A DNA stretch of 42,868 nt from an uncultured Pseudorhodobacter sp. (lineage in GTDB: Bacteria; Pseudomonadota; Alphaproteobacteria; Rhodobacterales; Rhodobacteraceae), in the NCBI GenBank assembly GCA_913062925.1, contig CAJXWJ010000026.1:1-42868 (forward strand), given 5' to 3'. Below the pieces are notes generated by a model. The model had not been told where the DNA came from. It was given only the letters and a program-made list of their open reading frames with translations, and did not search any database. Positions 1-7,673 of this stretch are shown here, in pieces. Each line of letters opens with the position of its first letter. The first letter of the stretch is position 1. The position numbers and the translations under genes are program-made.

Positions 1-19
1 CATCGAAGAGCGCGGCTAA
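1..19 (+). CDS. rpmD: 50S ribosomal protein L30, C-terminal end only
   Basis: Bases 2-19 read Ile-Glu-Glu-Arg-Gly-stop, which matches the usual C-terminus of L30 in Rhodobacteraceae. Its position just upstream of rplO fits the conserved spc order rpsE-rpmD-rplO. The rest of the gene lies outside the window, so the call rests on five codons plus gene order. Confidence 0.7.
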
Positions 20-25
20 GGCTTT

Positions 26-46
26 GGGTGGGGTGTAACCCCACCC
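26..46 (+). repeat. Perfect hairpin after rpmD
   Basis: A 9-bp perfect inverted repeat (26-34 with 38-46) with a three-base GTA loop begins seven bases after the rpmD stop. It has no T-run of its own, so it is probably a 3'-end stabiliser or part of a two-hairpin terminator with the next element. Confidence 0.6.
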
Positions 47-57
47 TACGCTTGTCG

Positions 58-86
58 AAACGCCCCGCCGCAAGGTGGGGCGTTTT
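58..86 (+). terminator. Rho-independent terminator ending the upstream part of the spc operon
   Basis: AAACGCCCCGCC (58-69) pairs with GGTGGGGCGTTT (74-85) around a GCAA tetraloop, with one G-T pair, followed by a short T-run. On the opposite strand the A-rich side gives a weaker tail, so it could also stop the convergent gene at 102-605. It implies that rplO does not depend only on read-through from the S10/spc promoters. Confidence 0.8.
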
Positions 87-101
87 GCGTTTCTGGGTGG
101 G

Positions 102-605
102 TTATTTGCGAAACCGAAACGCCTCGCAAAACTCGACCATCTTCGGATTATCGGCCCGCGCCAAAGCAGCGGCATAGGCCAGATCCAACACGCGTTGGGC
201 GGCGATGATCAGCCGTTCTTCGCGCTCGGAATGGGGCGAGATGTCGCCGTGGAACAGGTTGTTGCGCACATCCTTGACCACCAGAAACCAATCGGCCACC
301 GAATTGATCGCACGGGCCTTTTTCCACGAGCTTTCCTCGCCCTGATCGACCTTGAGCAACATCGGCGGGTTGGTGAACAGCTTTTCTAGATCGGGATCGG
401 CGCGGCAGGTTTCAAGAAAGCCCGCGCCAAGGTCGGCGGCAAAGCCTGCCCAGCCCGCTTCGGCGGTGACACCGGTTTTGCTGTGCTTTAGATAGGGGGC
501 CTTGATCAGCGCATGTTCAAACCGTGCGAAGGTTGCGAAAAAGCTGACCCAATCGGCCTGAAACTGCTGTTCTAGGCCTGCGCGATAGCTGGTATTGGTC
601 GACAT
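102..605 (-). CDS. HEPN-like protein of unknown function
   Basis: A 167-residue soluble protein reading against the ribosomal operon. I do not recognise a named family member, but it carries RNNLFH at residues 114-119, an R-X4-H motif typical of HEPN domains, in an alpha-helical context with an aromatic/charged RFEHAL segment near residue 28. HEPN proteins are often RNases, toxins or abortive-infection effectors, and some have lost activity; no partner antitoxin or nucleotidyltransferase is adjacent. It lies between rpmD and rplO, 15 bases beyond the terminator, and its start is flanked by the promoter-like sequence that would serve rplO. Only a weak GGAA ribosome site precedes the ATG. The gene is well supported by length and composition; the HEPN assignment is an inference from the motif. 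Confidence 0.7.
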   Translation of the reverse strand: MSTNTSYRAGLEQQFQADWVSFFATFARFEHALIKAPYLKHSKTGVTAEAGWAGFAADLGAGFLETCRADPDLEKLFTNPPMLLKVDQGEESSWKKARAINSVADWFLVVKDVRNNLFHGDISPHSEREERLIIAAQRVLDLAYAAALARADNPKMVEFCEAFRFRK

Positions 606-639
606 TGCGTTCCGATCTGTATTGGGTCAAGCGCGCATC

Positions 640-668
640 TTGCAGTATTTGGCGCAAGTGTCTATACG
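640..668 (+). promoter_or_regulatory. Candidate sigma-70 promoter for rplO
   Basis: TTGCAG (640-645), a 17-base spacer, then TATACG (663-668), about 95 bases ahead of the rplO start. A promoter here would be needed because a terminator and a reversed gene separate rplO from the rest of the spc operon. Confidence 0.45.
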
Positions 669-761
669 CCGCCAATGGCCGCCTATGGTCATAAGAATCA
701 TCAACGCCGCGTTTGCCCCCGCCGTCGCAGCCAGGGCAGTTCCGGCATAGGAGTATGCGAC

Positions 762-1259
762 ATGAAACTTCATGAACTTCACGACAATCCAGGCGCAACC
801 AAAAAGCAAAAGCGCGTTGCACGTGGTCCTGGTTCGGGCTCGGGTAAAATGGGCGGCCGTGGTATCAAGGGCCAGAAATCGCGTTCGGGCGTCGCTATTG
901 GCGGCTACGAAGGCGGCCAGATGCCTCTGTATCGCCGTCTGCCAAAGCGCGGCTTCTCGAAGCCAAACCAGATGCGCTATGCGGTCATCAACCTGGGTTT
1001 GATCGAAAAATTCGTTGCCCTTGGCAAGCTGGATATCTCGGCTGAGATCACCGAAGTGATGCTGGTAGAGGCTGGTCTGACCGGTCACCTGCGCGACGGT
1101 ATCCGCATCCTGAACAAGGGCGAGATCAAATCGGCTGTTAAATTGTCCGTGACCGGCGCTTCGGCGGCTGCGATCGAGGCTGTTGCCGCTGCTGGCGGCA
1201 CGCTGACTGTTGCGCCAACCCTTGCTCCACACGGTAAGTCGGTGCGCAAAGCGCAATAA
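762..1259 (+). CDS. rplO: 50S ribosomal protein L15
   Basis: A 165-residue L15, a late-assembly 23S rRNA-binding protein of the large subunit. The N-terminal glycine-rich RNA-binding tail (residues about 18-40, RGPGSGSGK followed by [10 protein letters not shown]) and the [19 protein letters not shown] segment are diagnostic. The frame is open further upstream, but the ATG at 762 is chosen because MKLHEL is the normal family start and an AGGAG site lies at 748-752. It is followed by secY after a 111-base gap that contains a stable hairpin, and it is the first gene after the reversed HEPN-like gene. Confidence 0.97.
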   Translation: MKLHELHDNPGATKKQKRVARGPGSGSGKMGGRGIKGQKSRSGVAIGGYEGGQMPLYRRLPKRGFSKPNQMRYAVINLGLIEKFVALGKLDISAEITEVMLVEAGLTGHLRDGIRILNKGEIKSAVKLSVTGASAAAIEAVAAAGGTLTVAPTLAPHGKSVRKAQ

Positions 1260-1305
1260 GTGGTTGTGAGCCGGCCTTAGACCGCTTACATATCGCCAAG
1301 TTCCC

Positions 1306-1336
1306 GCGCCGCCGACCGGAAACGGTTCGGCGGCGC
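1306..1336 (+). repeat. Stable GAAA-loop hairpin between rplO and secY
   Basis: GCGCCGCCGACCG (1306-1318) pairs with CGGTTCGGCGGCGC (1323-1336), with one bulge, around a GAAA tetraloop. No T-run follows, so it is more likely an RNA-processing or 3'-protecting element inside the operon than a full terminator. Confidence 0.6.
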
Positions 1337-1370
1337 TTCCCATAATGGGCCTACGCAGAAAGATTTGATC

Positions 1371-2732
1371 ATGGCATCTGCTGCAGAGCAAATGGCCGCG
1401 AACCTCAGCTGGGGTACGCTAGGCAAGGCAACCGATCTTCGGAGCCGTATTTTTTTCACCGTCGGCTTGCTGATGGTCTATCGTTTGGGCACCTATGTGC
1501 CTGTTCCAGGTATTGACGGAACCGCGCTGCGCAACTTTATGGATGACGCAGGCCAAGGCATCGGCGGCATGCTGTCGATGTTCACCGGCGGCGCAATTAA
1601 GCGCATGGGCATCTTCGCGCTGGGGATCATGCCCTATATTTCGGCCTCGATCATCATTCAGCTGCTGGCCTCGATGGTGCCAGCGCTGGAGCAGATGAAG
1701 AAAGAGGGCGATCAGGGTCGCAAAAAGATGAACCAATGGACCCGTTACGGCACGGTTGTCTTGGCAACCTTCCAAGGCTTTGGCATTGCCAAGTCGATCG
1801 AGGCGGGTGGTCTGGCGCATACGCCGGGCATGTTCTTTGTGATCTCTTGTGTGATCACGCTGGTCGGCGGGACGATGTTCTTGATGTGGCTGGGCGAGCA
1901 GATTACTGCGCGTGGCATCGGCAATGGCATCTCGCTGATCATCTTTACCGGCATTGTCGCGGAAATTCCGCGGGCGTTGGCGCAGTTCTTTAGCCAAGGT
2001 CGTGCGGGTGTGATCTCGACACCGGTGATCTTGGGTGTCTTGGTCATGGTTGTTCTGGTTATCGCGGCGGTGGTGTTCATGGAACGTGCGCTGCGCAAGA
2101 TCCATATCCAATATCCCCGCCGTCAGGTTGGCATGAAGGTTTATGACGGCGGTTCGTCGCATTTGCCGATCAAGGTTAACCCAGCCGGCGTTATCCCTGC
2201 GATCTTTGCCTCGTCCTTGCTGCTGCTGCCAACCACGATTGCGACCTTCTCTGGCCAGAACACAGGCCCGATCATGTCGACGATCTTGGCCTATTTCGGC
2301 CCCGGTCAGCCGCTGTATCTGGCGTTCTTTGTCGGCATGATCGTGTTCTTTGCCTATTTCTACACCGCCAACGTCGCCTTTAAGACCGACGAAGTGGCCG
2401 ATAACCTGAAGAACCAGAACGGGTTCATTCCGGGGATCCGTCCGGGCAAGAAGACCGAAGAATATCTGGATTATGTCGTTAACCGTGTCTTGGTGCTGGG
2501 CGCTGCCTATCTGGCCGCGATCTGCCTTTTGCCCGAGATTTTGCGCGATACCTTCTCGGTGCCGTTCTACTTTGGCGGCACCTCGGTTCTGATCGTGGTT
2601 TCGGTGACGATGGACACCATCCAGCAGATTCAATCGCATCTTCTGGCGCATCAATACGAAGGTCTGATCGAAAAGTCGCAGTTGCGTGGCAAAAAGCGCA
2701 GCACGGCCAACCGGCCACCTGCACGCCGCTAA
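1371..2732 (+). CDS. secY: Protein translocase channel subunit SecY
   Basis: A 453-residue polytopic inner-membrane protein forming the channel of the SecYEG translocon. It has the expected N-terminus (MASAAEQMAANLSW), ten predicted membrane segments, the plug region after the first helix (residues about 60-75), and the cytosolic loops with QYPRRQVG (about 245-252) and IRPGKKTEEYLDYVV (about 355-370) that contact SecA and the ribosome. The ATG at 1371 is preferred over the in-frame TTG two codons earlier because the former is the family start. It follows rplO and precedes adk, the standard order in alphaproteobacteria. Length is normal for the family. Confidence 0.97.
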   Translation: MASAAEQMAANLSWGTLGKATDLRSRIFFTVGLLMVYRLGTYVPVPGIDGTALRNFMDDAGQGIGGMLSMFTGGAIKRMGIFALGIMPYISASIIIQLLASMVPALEQMKKEGDQGRKKMNQWTRYGTVVLATFQGFGIAKSIEAGGLAHTPGMFFVISCVITLVGGTMFLMWLGEQITARGIGNGISLIIFTGIVAEIPRALAQFFSQGRAGVISTPVILGVLVMVVLVIAAVVFMERALRKIHIQYPRRQVGMKVYDGGSSHLPIKVNPAGVIPAIFASSLLLLPTTIATFSGQNTGPIMSTILAYFGPGQPLYLAFFVGMIVFFAYFYTANVAFKTDEVADNLKNQNGFIPGIRPGKKTEEYLDYVVNRVLVLGAAYLAAICLLPEILRDTFSVPFYFGGTSVLIVVSVTMDTIQQIQSHLLAHQYEGLIEKSQLRGKKRSTANRPPARR

Positions 2733-2744
2733 CTTTGTTCTGCA

Positions 2745-2770
2745 AAGGCCCGTCTTGCGGCGGGCCTTTT
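2745..2770 (+). terminator. Terminator or attenuator between secY and adk
   Basis: AAGGCCCG (2745-2752) pairs with CGGGCCTT (2761-2768), with an 8-base loop, followed by TTTTG and TTT. It lies 13 bases after the secY stop and 32 before adk, so it probably lowers read-through rather than ending the operon completely. Confidence 0.65.
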
Positions 2771-2801
2771 GTTTCCTGACCGCTTGCGAAAGAGTAAACT
2801 C

Positions 2802-3452
2802 ATGGCAAACATCATCCTTCTGGGGCCTCCGGGGGCCGGCAAAGGCACTCAAGCCAAGCGTTTGGTGGAAGAGCGTGCGATGGTGCAGCTGTCCACGGGC
2901 GACATGCTGCGCGAGGCGAAAACCTCGGGCACCGAGATGGGCCGCCGTGTTGCCGAGGTGATGGCGCGGGGCGAGTTGGTGACCGATGAGATCGTGATCG
3001 GTCTGATCGCGGAAAAGCTGGCCTCTCCGGCAGCGGGCGGTTTCATTTTTGATGGCTTTCCGCGCACCTTGACGCAGGCTGATGCTTTGGGCGCCTTGCT
3101 GGCGCGCACGGGGCAGGGGCTGGATGCGGTGATCGAGATGCAGGTGGATGACGCCGCCTTGGTGGCGCGCATCACCGGCCGCTATACCTGCGGCAGCTGT
3201 GGCGAGGTTTACCACGACCAAACCCGCCCCAGCAAAGTCGAGGGCACCTGCGACGTCTGCGGCGGTCACAATATGCAGCGCCGCGCTGACGACAACGCCG
3301 ATGCGCTGAAAACCCGGCTGATGGAATATTACAAGAAAACCTCGCCGCTGATCGGCTATTACTATGCCAAGGGCCAGCTTTCGAGCGTTGACGGCCTTGC
3401 CGAGATGGACGCGGTCGCGGCTGCCGTGGCTAAGGTTCTTGACAAAGCGTGA
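2802..3452 (+). CDS. adk: Adenylate kinase (zinc-lid type)
   Basis: A 216-residue enzyme that interconverts ATP + AMP and 2 ADP in the cytosol. The P-loop GPPGAGKGT is at residues 8-16, the NMP-binding region includes STGDMLR (about 31-37), and FDGFPRT (about 83-89) is the AMP-site motif. The lid carries four cysteines (C130, C133, C150, C153), the zinc-binding form of the long bacterial enzyme. The ATG at 2802 is chosen over upstream in-frame codons because [16 protein letters not shown] is the normal start. It sits between secY and rpsM, as in most bacteria, but is separated from each by a hairpin or promoter region. Confidence 0.97.
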   Translation: MANIILLGPPGAGKGTQAKRLVEERAMVQLSTGDMLREAKTSGTEMGRRVAEVMARGELVTDEIVIGLIAEKLASPAAGGFIFDGFPRTLTQADALGALLARTGQGLDAVIEMQVDDAALVARITGRYTCGSCGEVYHDQTRPSKVEGTCDVCGGHNMQRRADDNADALKTRLMEYYKKTSPLIGYYYAKGQLSSVDGLAEMDAVAAAVAKVLDKA

Positions 3453-3469
3453 AATTCGCCGCGCTGCCC

Positions 3470-3498
3470 TTGACGATTGCCCCAAAAGCCCCTAATGC
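3470..3498 (+). promoter_or_regulatory. Candidate promoter for the rpsM-rpsK-rpoA-rplQ group
   Basis: TTGACG (3470-3475), a 17-base spacer and TAATGC (3493-3498), beginning 18 bases after the adk stop. It would give a leader of roughly 120 nt before the rpsM start, which contains the competing hairpins at 3506-3544. Confidence 0.55.
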
Positions 3499-3505
3499 AC
3501 GGCGT

Positions 3506-3544
3506 CCCGCAGCGGAATCGCTTGCGGGCTTCCGCTTTTGCGGA
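3506..3544 (+). promoter_or_regulatory. Mutually exclusive hairpins in the rpsM leader
   Basis: Three stems share bases and cannot form together: CCCGCA (3506-3511) with TGCGGG (3523-3528); AGCGGAA (3511-3517) with TTCCGCT (3530-3536), which is followed by TTT and looks like a weak terminator; and TCCGC (3531-3535) with GCGGA (3540-3544) around a TTTT loop. This is the layout of an attenuator or a protein-binding leader. The alpha operon of E. coli is regulated by S4 at a leader ahead of rpsM, but no sequence match to that element is claimed. Confidence 0.45.
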
Positions 3545-3625
3545 GATTCGAATCGCCTCTGAAAAAGTGGTGTTGTGAAAAAAGGTTCTGGCGTTACGGA
3601 ACCGCAACCAAAAAGGAATACACGT

Positions 3626-3994
3626 TTGGCACGTATTGCTGGCGTAAACATCCCGACCCAAAAGCGGGTCCCGATTGCCCTGACCTATATTGCTGGCGTT
3701 GGTCCCGCCATTGCAGAGCAAATCTGCGAAGCCACCAACATCGACCGCACCCGTCGCGTGAACCAGCTGTCTGACGCTGAAGTTCTGGCGATCCGCGAAT
3801 TCATCGACGCAAACGTCACCGTTGAAGGCGACCTGCGTCGCGAAACCTCGATGAACATCAAGCGTTTGATGGATCTGGGTTGCTACCGTGGCCTGCGTCA
3901 CCGGAAGAACCTGCCGGTTCGTGGTCAGCGCACGCACACGAACGCTCGTACCCGCAAGGGCCCCGCAAAAGCCATCGCTGGCAAGAAGAAATAA
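3626..3994 (+). CDS. rpsM: 30S ribosomal protein S13 (TTG start)
   Basis: A 122-residue S13 of the small-subunit head, which contacts 16S rRNA, L5 and the P-site tRNA. The sequence [14 protein letters not shown] opens the protein, with the GVG helix-hairpin turn near residues 22-24 and the basic [26 protein letters not shown] tail near the C-terminus. The frame is open further upstream, but the only start giving a normal S13 N-terminus is the TTG at 3626, preceded by AAAGGA (3612-3617 region) at suitable spacing. rpsK follows after 15 bases. The TTG start may damp expression relative to its partners. Confidence 0.95.
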   Translation: MARIAGVNIPTQKRVPIALTYIAGVGPAIAEQICEATNIDRTRRVNQLSDAEVLAIREFIDANVTVEGDLRRETSMNIKRLMDLGCYRGLRHRKNLPVRGQRTHTNARTRKGPAKAIAGKKK

Positions 3995-4009
3995 GGGGAG
4001 CGCTTAGTT

Positions 4010-4402
4010 ATGGCACGCGATACAAAAGCACGGACGAAGAAAAAAGAGCGTAAGAACATTGCCGCTGGCGTTGTTCACGTGAACTCCTCGTTCAACAACA
4101 CCAAAATCCTGATCTCTGACGTTCAGGGCAACGCGATTTCCTGGTCGTCTTCGGGCACCATGGGCTTTAAGGGCTCGCGGAAATCGACCCCCTATGCTGC
4201 TCAGATGGCTGCGGAAGATGCTGCCAAAAAGGCACAAGAGCATGGCATGAAGACTGTTGAAGTCGAAGTGCAAGGTCCAGGTTCGGGCCGCGAGTCGGCT
4301 CTGCGCGCCTTGGCTGCTGTTGGTTTGAACGTCACCTCGATCCGTGACGTCACCCCATTGGCACACAACGGCTGCCGTCCGCCTAAGCGCCGCCGCGTTT
4401 AA
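4010..4402 (+). CDS. rpsK: 30S ribosomal protein S11
   Basis: A 130-residue S11, part of the small-subunit platform near the mRNA exit channel. It shows the family landmarks [18 protein letters not shown] (about 20-37), the [14 protein letters not shown] segment (about 52-65) and the basic C-terminus [19 protein letters not shown] ribosome site lies just upstream. It is 15 bases downstream of rpsM and 113 bases upstream of rpoA. Length and start are normal. Confidence 0.97.
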   Translation: MARDTKARTKKKERKNIAAGVVHVNSSFNNTKILISDVQGNAISWSSSGTMGFKGSRKSTPYAAQMAAEDAAKKAQEHGMKTVEVEVQGPGSGRESALRALAAVGLNVTSIRDVTPLAHNGCRPPKRRRV

Positions 4403-4515
4403 GGCAATCACTATTGGTCGGGCTGCGCGATGACGCGCGGCCCGATTTCGTCATTTCTGAACCTCGGGCGTCGTCTGCTTTGGACATGAGCAGAGGCAAG
4501 TATGGAGGCGGTCAC

Positions 4516-5532
4516 ATGATCCACAAAAATTGGCTTGAACTGATTAAACCGACACAGCTGGTTGTCAAAGCAGGGGCAGATGCACAGCGCACCGCCACCG
4601 CGATTGCAGAACCGCTGGAGCGCGGCTTTGGTCTGACACTTGGCAACGCGCTGCGTCGCGTGCTGATGTCGTCGCTGCAAGGCGCTGCGATCACTTCGGT
4701 GCAGATCGACAACGTGTTGCATGAATTCTCCAGCGTTGCTGGCGTGCGCGAAGATGTCACCGACATCGTGCTGAACCTGAAGGGCGTCAGCCTGAAGATG
4801 GACGTCGAAGGGCCAAAGCGCCTGTCGATTTCGGCAAAGGGTCCGGGCGTTGTCACCGCTGGCGACATCTCGGAAACCAACGGCATTGAAGTTCTGAACA
4901 AAGACCACGTGATCTGCCACCTTGATGATGGTGCAGATGTGTTCATGGAACTGACGGTTAACACCGGCAAGGGCTATGTTGCGGCTGACAAGAACCGTCC
5001 GGAAGATGCGCCAATCGGCCTGATTCCAATCGATGCGATCTATTCGCCGGTCAAGAAAGTCAGCTACGAAGTCACCCCGACCCGCGAAGGTCAGGTTCTG
5101 GACTATGACAAGCTGACGATGAAAATCGAAACCGACGGCTCGCTGACCCCAGAAGATGCAATCGCTTATGCGGCGCGCATTTTGCAGGACCAACTGGCGG
5201 TCTTCGTGAACTTTGACGAGCCAGAAGCGGCTGGCAAGGGCGCTGAGGACGCAGGTCTTGAGTTCAACCCGCTGCTGCTGAAGAAAGTCGACGAGCTGGA
5301 ATTGTCGGTGCGTTCGGCAAACTGCCTCAAGAACGACAATATCGTTTACATCGGCGATCTGATCCAGAAAACCGAAGCCGAAATGCTGCGTACACCAAAC
5401 TTTGGCCGCAAGTCCTTGAACGAAATCAAGGAAGTGCTGTCGGGCATGGGCCTGCACTTGGGCATGGAAGTCGAAGATTGGCCACCAGAGAACATCGAAG
5501 ATCTGGCCAAGCGTTTTGAGGACCAGTTCTAA
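4516..5532 (+). CDS. rpoA: DNA-directed RNA polymerase alpha subunit
   Basis: A 338-residue alpha subunit, the platform for RNA polymerase assembly and the target of many activators. The N-terminal dimerisation domain carries [16 protein letters not shown] (about 35-50), and the C-terminal DNA-binding domain begins near residue 250 with [14 protein letters not shown] (about 260-273) and ends with [17 protein letters not shown] site lies at 4504-4508. The frame is open upstream, but the ATG at 4516 gives the normal family N-terminus and length. It follows rpsK and precedes rplQ, as throughout the alphaproteobacteria. Confidence 0.98.
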   Translation: MIHKNWLELIKPTQLVVKAGADAQRTATAIAEPLERGFGLTLGNALRRVLMSSLQGAAITSVQIDNVLHEFSSVAGVREDVTDIVLNLKGVSLKMDVEGPKRLSISAKGPGVVTAGDISETNGIEVLNKDHVICHLDDGADVFMELTVNTGKGYVAADKNRPEDAPIGLIPIDAIYSPVKKVSYEVTPTREGQVLDYDKLTMKIETDGSLTPEDAIAYAARILQDQLAVFVNFDEPEAAGKGAEDAGLEFNPLLLKKVDELELSVRSANCLKNDNIVYIGDLIQKTEAEMLRTPNFGRKSLNEIKEVLSGMGLHLGMEVEDWPPENIEDLAKRFEDQF

Positions 5533-5671
5533 GATTACTTGGGTGCGCAACACATGCGCACCCGACCAAATGCCCGGGCTGCCGGGGAACACTGGGTCGC
5601 ATGACCCCAAGGTGAGCAGGACCACTCGTAGGATCTGCCGGACAAAGCAAAACACGCGATAGGAGATACCC

Positions 5672-6091
5672 ATGCGTCACTCTAATGGTTACCGTAAGCT
5701 GAACCGCACCCACGAACACCGCAAAGCGATGTTCGCAAACATGGCTGGTTCGCTGATTGAACACGAGCAGATCAAGACCACTCTGCCAAAAGCAAAAGAA
5801 CTGCGTCCGATCATCGAAAAGCTGATCACGCTGGCAAAGCGCGGCGACTTGCACGCCCGTCGCCAAGCGCATTCGCAGCTGAAGCAAGACATCCACACCG
5901 CGCGCCTGTTCGAGATCCTTGGCCCACGCTATCAGGACCGTCAGGGCGGCTATGTGCGCGTGCTGAAGGCTGGCTTCCGCTTCGGCGACATGGCGCCAAT
6001 GGCGATCATCGAATTCGTTGACCGCGACGTTTCGGCCAAAGGTGCCGCAGACCACGCCCGCACCGCAGCAGAAGACGCTGCCGAGGCATAA
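5672..6091 (+). CDS. rplQ: 50S ribosomal protein L17
   Basis: A 139-residue L17, a large-subunit protein near the polypeptide exit. It has the near-invariant N-terminus [20 protein letters not shown] and the [23 protein letters not shown] core around residues 92-115, with a short Ala-rich C-terminal tail. An AGGAG site precedes the ATG. It is the last gene of the ribosomal cluster and is followed by a hairpin and a strong terminator. Confidence 0.97.
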   Translation: MRHSNGYRKLNRTHEHRKAMFANMAGSLIEHEQIKTTLPKAKELRPIIEKLITLAKRGDLHARRQAHSQLKQDIHTARLFEILGPRYQDRQGGYVRVLKAGFRFGDMAPMAIIEFVDRDVSAKGAADHARTAAEDAAEA

Positions 6092-6098
6092 GTCCTAG

Positions 6099-6135
6099 GG
6101 TTAACGCAAAGGCCGTGAAGGCCGTTCTGTTAACC
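6099..6135 (+). repeat. Compound hairpin after rplQ
   Basis: GGTTAAC (6099-6105) pairs with GTTAACC (6129-6135), and inside it GGCC (6111-6114) pairs with GGCC (6120-6123) around GTGAA. It immediately precedes the terminator at 6148-6179 and may protect the mRNA 3' end. Confidence 0.5.
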
Positions 6136-6147
6136 ATGTTTGAAAAT

Positions 6148-6179
6148 AAAAAGGCCTGCCCGACGCGGCAGGCCTTTTT
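6148..6179 (+). terminator. Strong terminator after the ribosomal operon
   Basis: AAAAAGGCCTGCC (6148-6160) pairs perfectly with GGCAGGCCTTTTT (6167-6179) around a 6-base loop, with A- and T-runs on both sides, so it can act in both directions. Confidence 0.92.
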
Positions 6180-6246
6180 ATTTTGCCGGAATTGTTGATT
6201 GGTGGTTAATACGAAAAGCGTTGTTCTCCAGAATGCGCTAGTCAGT

Positions 6247-6275
6247 CGATTGTATACTTCTTAAAGTTGTAATCG
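6247..6275. promoter_or_regulatory. Dyad upstream of luxR, possible autoregulator site
   Basis: CGATT (6247-6251) is mirrored by AATCG (6271-6275), with partly matching inner bases (GTATAC against GTTGT), in an AT-rich stretch 22 bases ahead of the luxR start. It does not match the classical lux box, so binding by LuxR is only a suggestion. Confidence 0.3.
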
Positions 6276-6296
6276 AATCGTTAAGATTAGGTAAAT

Positions 6297-6908
6297 ATGT
6301 CAGTGAAGTTGGGTATCGAGGTCGAATTGCATCAGTTGGCGCTTATGGCTCCTGCTGGGTACTTTCTCGGTTTGCATATTCGCTTTACGGCGCCCCTTTT
6401 TACCTTTCAGACCTATCCGCAGGACTGGCTCGATCACTACACTGAAAAAGGCTATGTGCTGCGCGATCCCATGGTAGCTTGGGGCTTTAGCACGACTGGC
6501 GCGATTAGGTGGAGTGATAAGGCCCTGCCCGACCCCTTTGGCGTGTTCAAAGAAGCGGCGCTTTATGGGCTGAAATTTGGGGCAACGGTGGCATCCGGAC
6601 CTGTTAAATCTCGATCAATTGCCTCTTTCGCGCGCAGTGATCGCGAGTTCGAGGATCATGAAATTGCAGCCTTTGCGGTTATTGTGCAACGGCTGCATGA
6701 CGTGACAGAACCTCCGGAAGAGCTGACAAAGGCTCAGATCGAGGCTCTGCGCTGTATTGCTGGGGGAGACCGGTTTACTGCCGCTGCGGCGAAACTGGGC
6801 ATATCGGAAAGTGCCCTTAAGGCCCGTATTGCATCTGCAAGAGTACGGTTGATGGCCCGCACCACTGCGGAGGCCATCCAACGCGCCAAAGACTATCGGC
6901 TTATCTGA
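6297..6908 (+). CDS. LuxR-family acyl-homoserine-lactone-responsive regulator
   Basis: A 203-residue regulator with an N-terminal autoinducer-binding domain and a C-terminal LuxR helix-turn-helix. The pocket residues conserved in TraR-type proteins are present as W44, Y48, D57, P58 and W72, with a Gly near 101. The C-terminal region (about 143-203) fits the family but is diverged: the normally conserved Glu after LTPR is Gln (Q147), and the recognition-helix region reads ESALKARI rather than a TV..H pattern. luxI follows after 48 bases, so the pair is probably co-transcribed. The gene is visibly more AT-rich than the ribosomal genes before it. The pair resembles in arrangement the GtaR/GtaI system of Rhodobacter capsulatus; orthology is not proven here. 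Confidence 0.9.
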   Translation: MSVKLGIEVELHQLALMAPAGYFLGLHIRFTAPLFTFQTYPQDWLDHYTEKGYVLRDPMVAWGFSTTGAIRWSDKALPDPFGVFKEAALYGLKFGATVASGPVKSRSIASFARSDREFEDHEIAAFAVIVQRLHDVTEPPEELTKAQIEALRCIAGGDRFTAAAAKLGISESALKARIASARVRLMARTTAEAIQRAKDYRLI

Positions 6909-6956
6909 AACTCCCTCCGCAAGGTTAGACTGCCATCTAAACCCCTGGAGGCCAAA

Positions 6957-7547
6957 ATGATTACAACGACGCTTTCTTTTGCCAATTTACACAACCACGG
7001 CGAGCTTTTCGCCAATATGCTGCGCGCTCGGCGTGAACTTTTTATCGTTCACAACAAATGGGATCTGCCTCAAGCTTTGGGGATGGAATATGATCAATAC
7101 GACACTCCTGCCAGCCGCTGGGTGGTGGTGCATGACGATCAGGGTAGGGTGCTTGCGGGCAATCGCTTGACGCCAACCACCGCGAAATGCGGGATCTATT
7201 CCTATATGATCCGCGATGCACAGCTTGGCTGTCTCGAGACGATTCCCGCCAACCTGCTTTACCAGCCTGCGCCGATTGGGGATCATATCTGGGAATCCAG
7301 CCGTTTGTTTGTAGCCCATGATGTGCCCGCCTCTATCCGACGGCGCGTTCATGCGCAGTTGATCCAGCAGTTGGGTGAAACCGTGCGCAGTCTGAACGCC
7401 ACCCATTGCCTGACGCTTTTGGCGGCCACTTGGCCACGCTGGGCCGATCGTGTCGGGGTCAAGATGCGCGCGATGGGGCCGGTGATGGAAATCGACGGCG
7501 TCGAAAATCAGGTCGTCGAGATGGATTTCTCTTTGACGGTCCATTAG
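6957..7547 (+). CDS. LuxI-family acyl-homoserine-lactone synthase
   Basis: A 196-residue autoinducer synthase that makes acyl-homoserine lactones from S-adenosylmethionine and acyl-ACP (or acyl-CoA). The invariant family residues can all be placed: R25, F29, W35, D46, D49, R70, E113 and R116 (motifs EYDQYDT, AGNRLTPT, IWESSRLFV). A GGAG site lies before the ATG. It lies directly downstream of the luxR gene and upstream of rarA. The acyl-chain length cannot be read from the sequence. All catalytic residues are intact, so the enzyme should be functional. Confidence 0.95.
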   Translation: MITTTLSFANLHNHGELFANMLRARRELFIVHNKWDLPQALGMEYDQYDTPASRWVVVHDDQGRVLAGNRLTPTTAKCGIYSYMIRDAQLGCLETIPANLLYQPAPIGDHIWESSRLFVAHDVPASIRRRVHAQLIQQLGETVRSLNATHCLTLLAATWPRWADRVGVKMRAMGPVMEIDGVENQVVEMDFSLTVH

Positions 7548-7588
7548 CGATCCCGCTTTGGCGAAAGCCGCTTCCCAAGCCAAAGGCT

Positions 7589-7618
7589 CCGCCTGTGAAA
7601 GAGGCCTTTCGCAGGCGG
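7589..7618 (+). repeat. Long hairpin after luxI
   Basis: CCGCCTG (7589-7595) pairs with CAGGCGG (7612-7618), then a T-G pair, then GAAAG (7597-7601) with CTTTC (7606-7610) around AGGC: a 13-bp stem with one wobble. No T-run follows, so it is not a typical terminator; it may stabilise the luxI 3' end or be a weak stop before rarA. Confidence 0.55.
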
Positions 7619-7673
7619 GGTGCAGCATTGGATTGCGCTTTCCCTGCCCGCCATCAGGCCCTATTCTGTGCTG

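Noticed and set aside
1419-3485. A 688-codon open frame on the minus strand across secY and adk
   Set aside because: It lies entirely antisense to two certain genes and its sequence is a low-complexity, His/Arg/Gln-rich shadow produced by codon bias.
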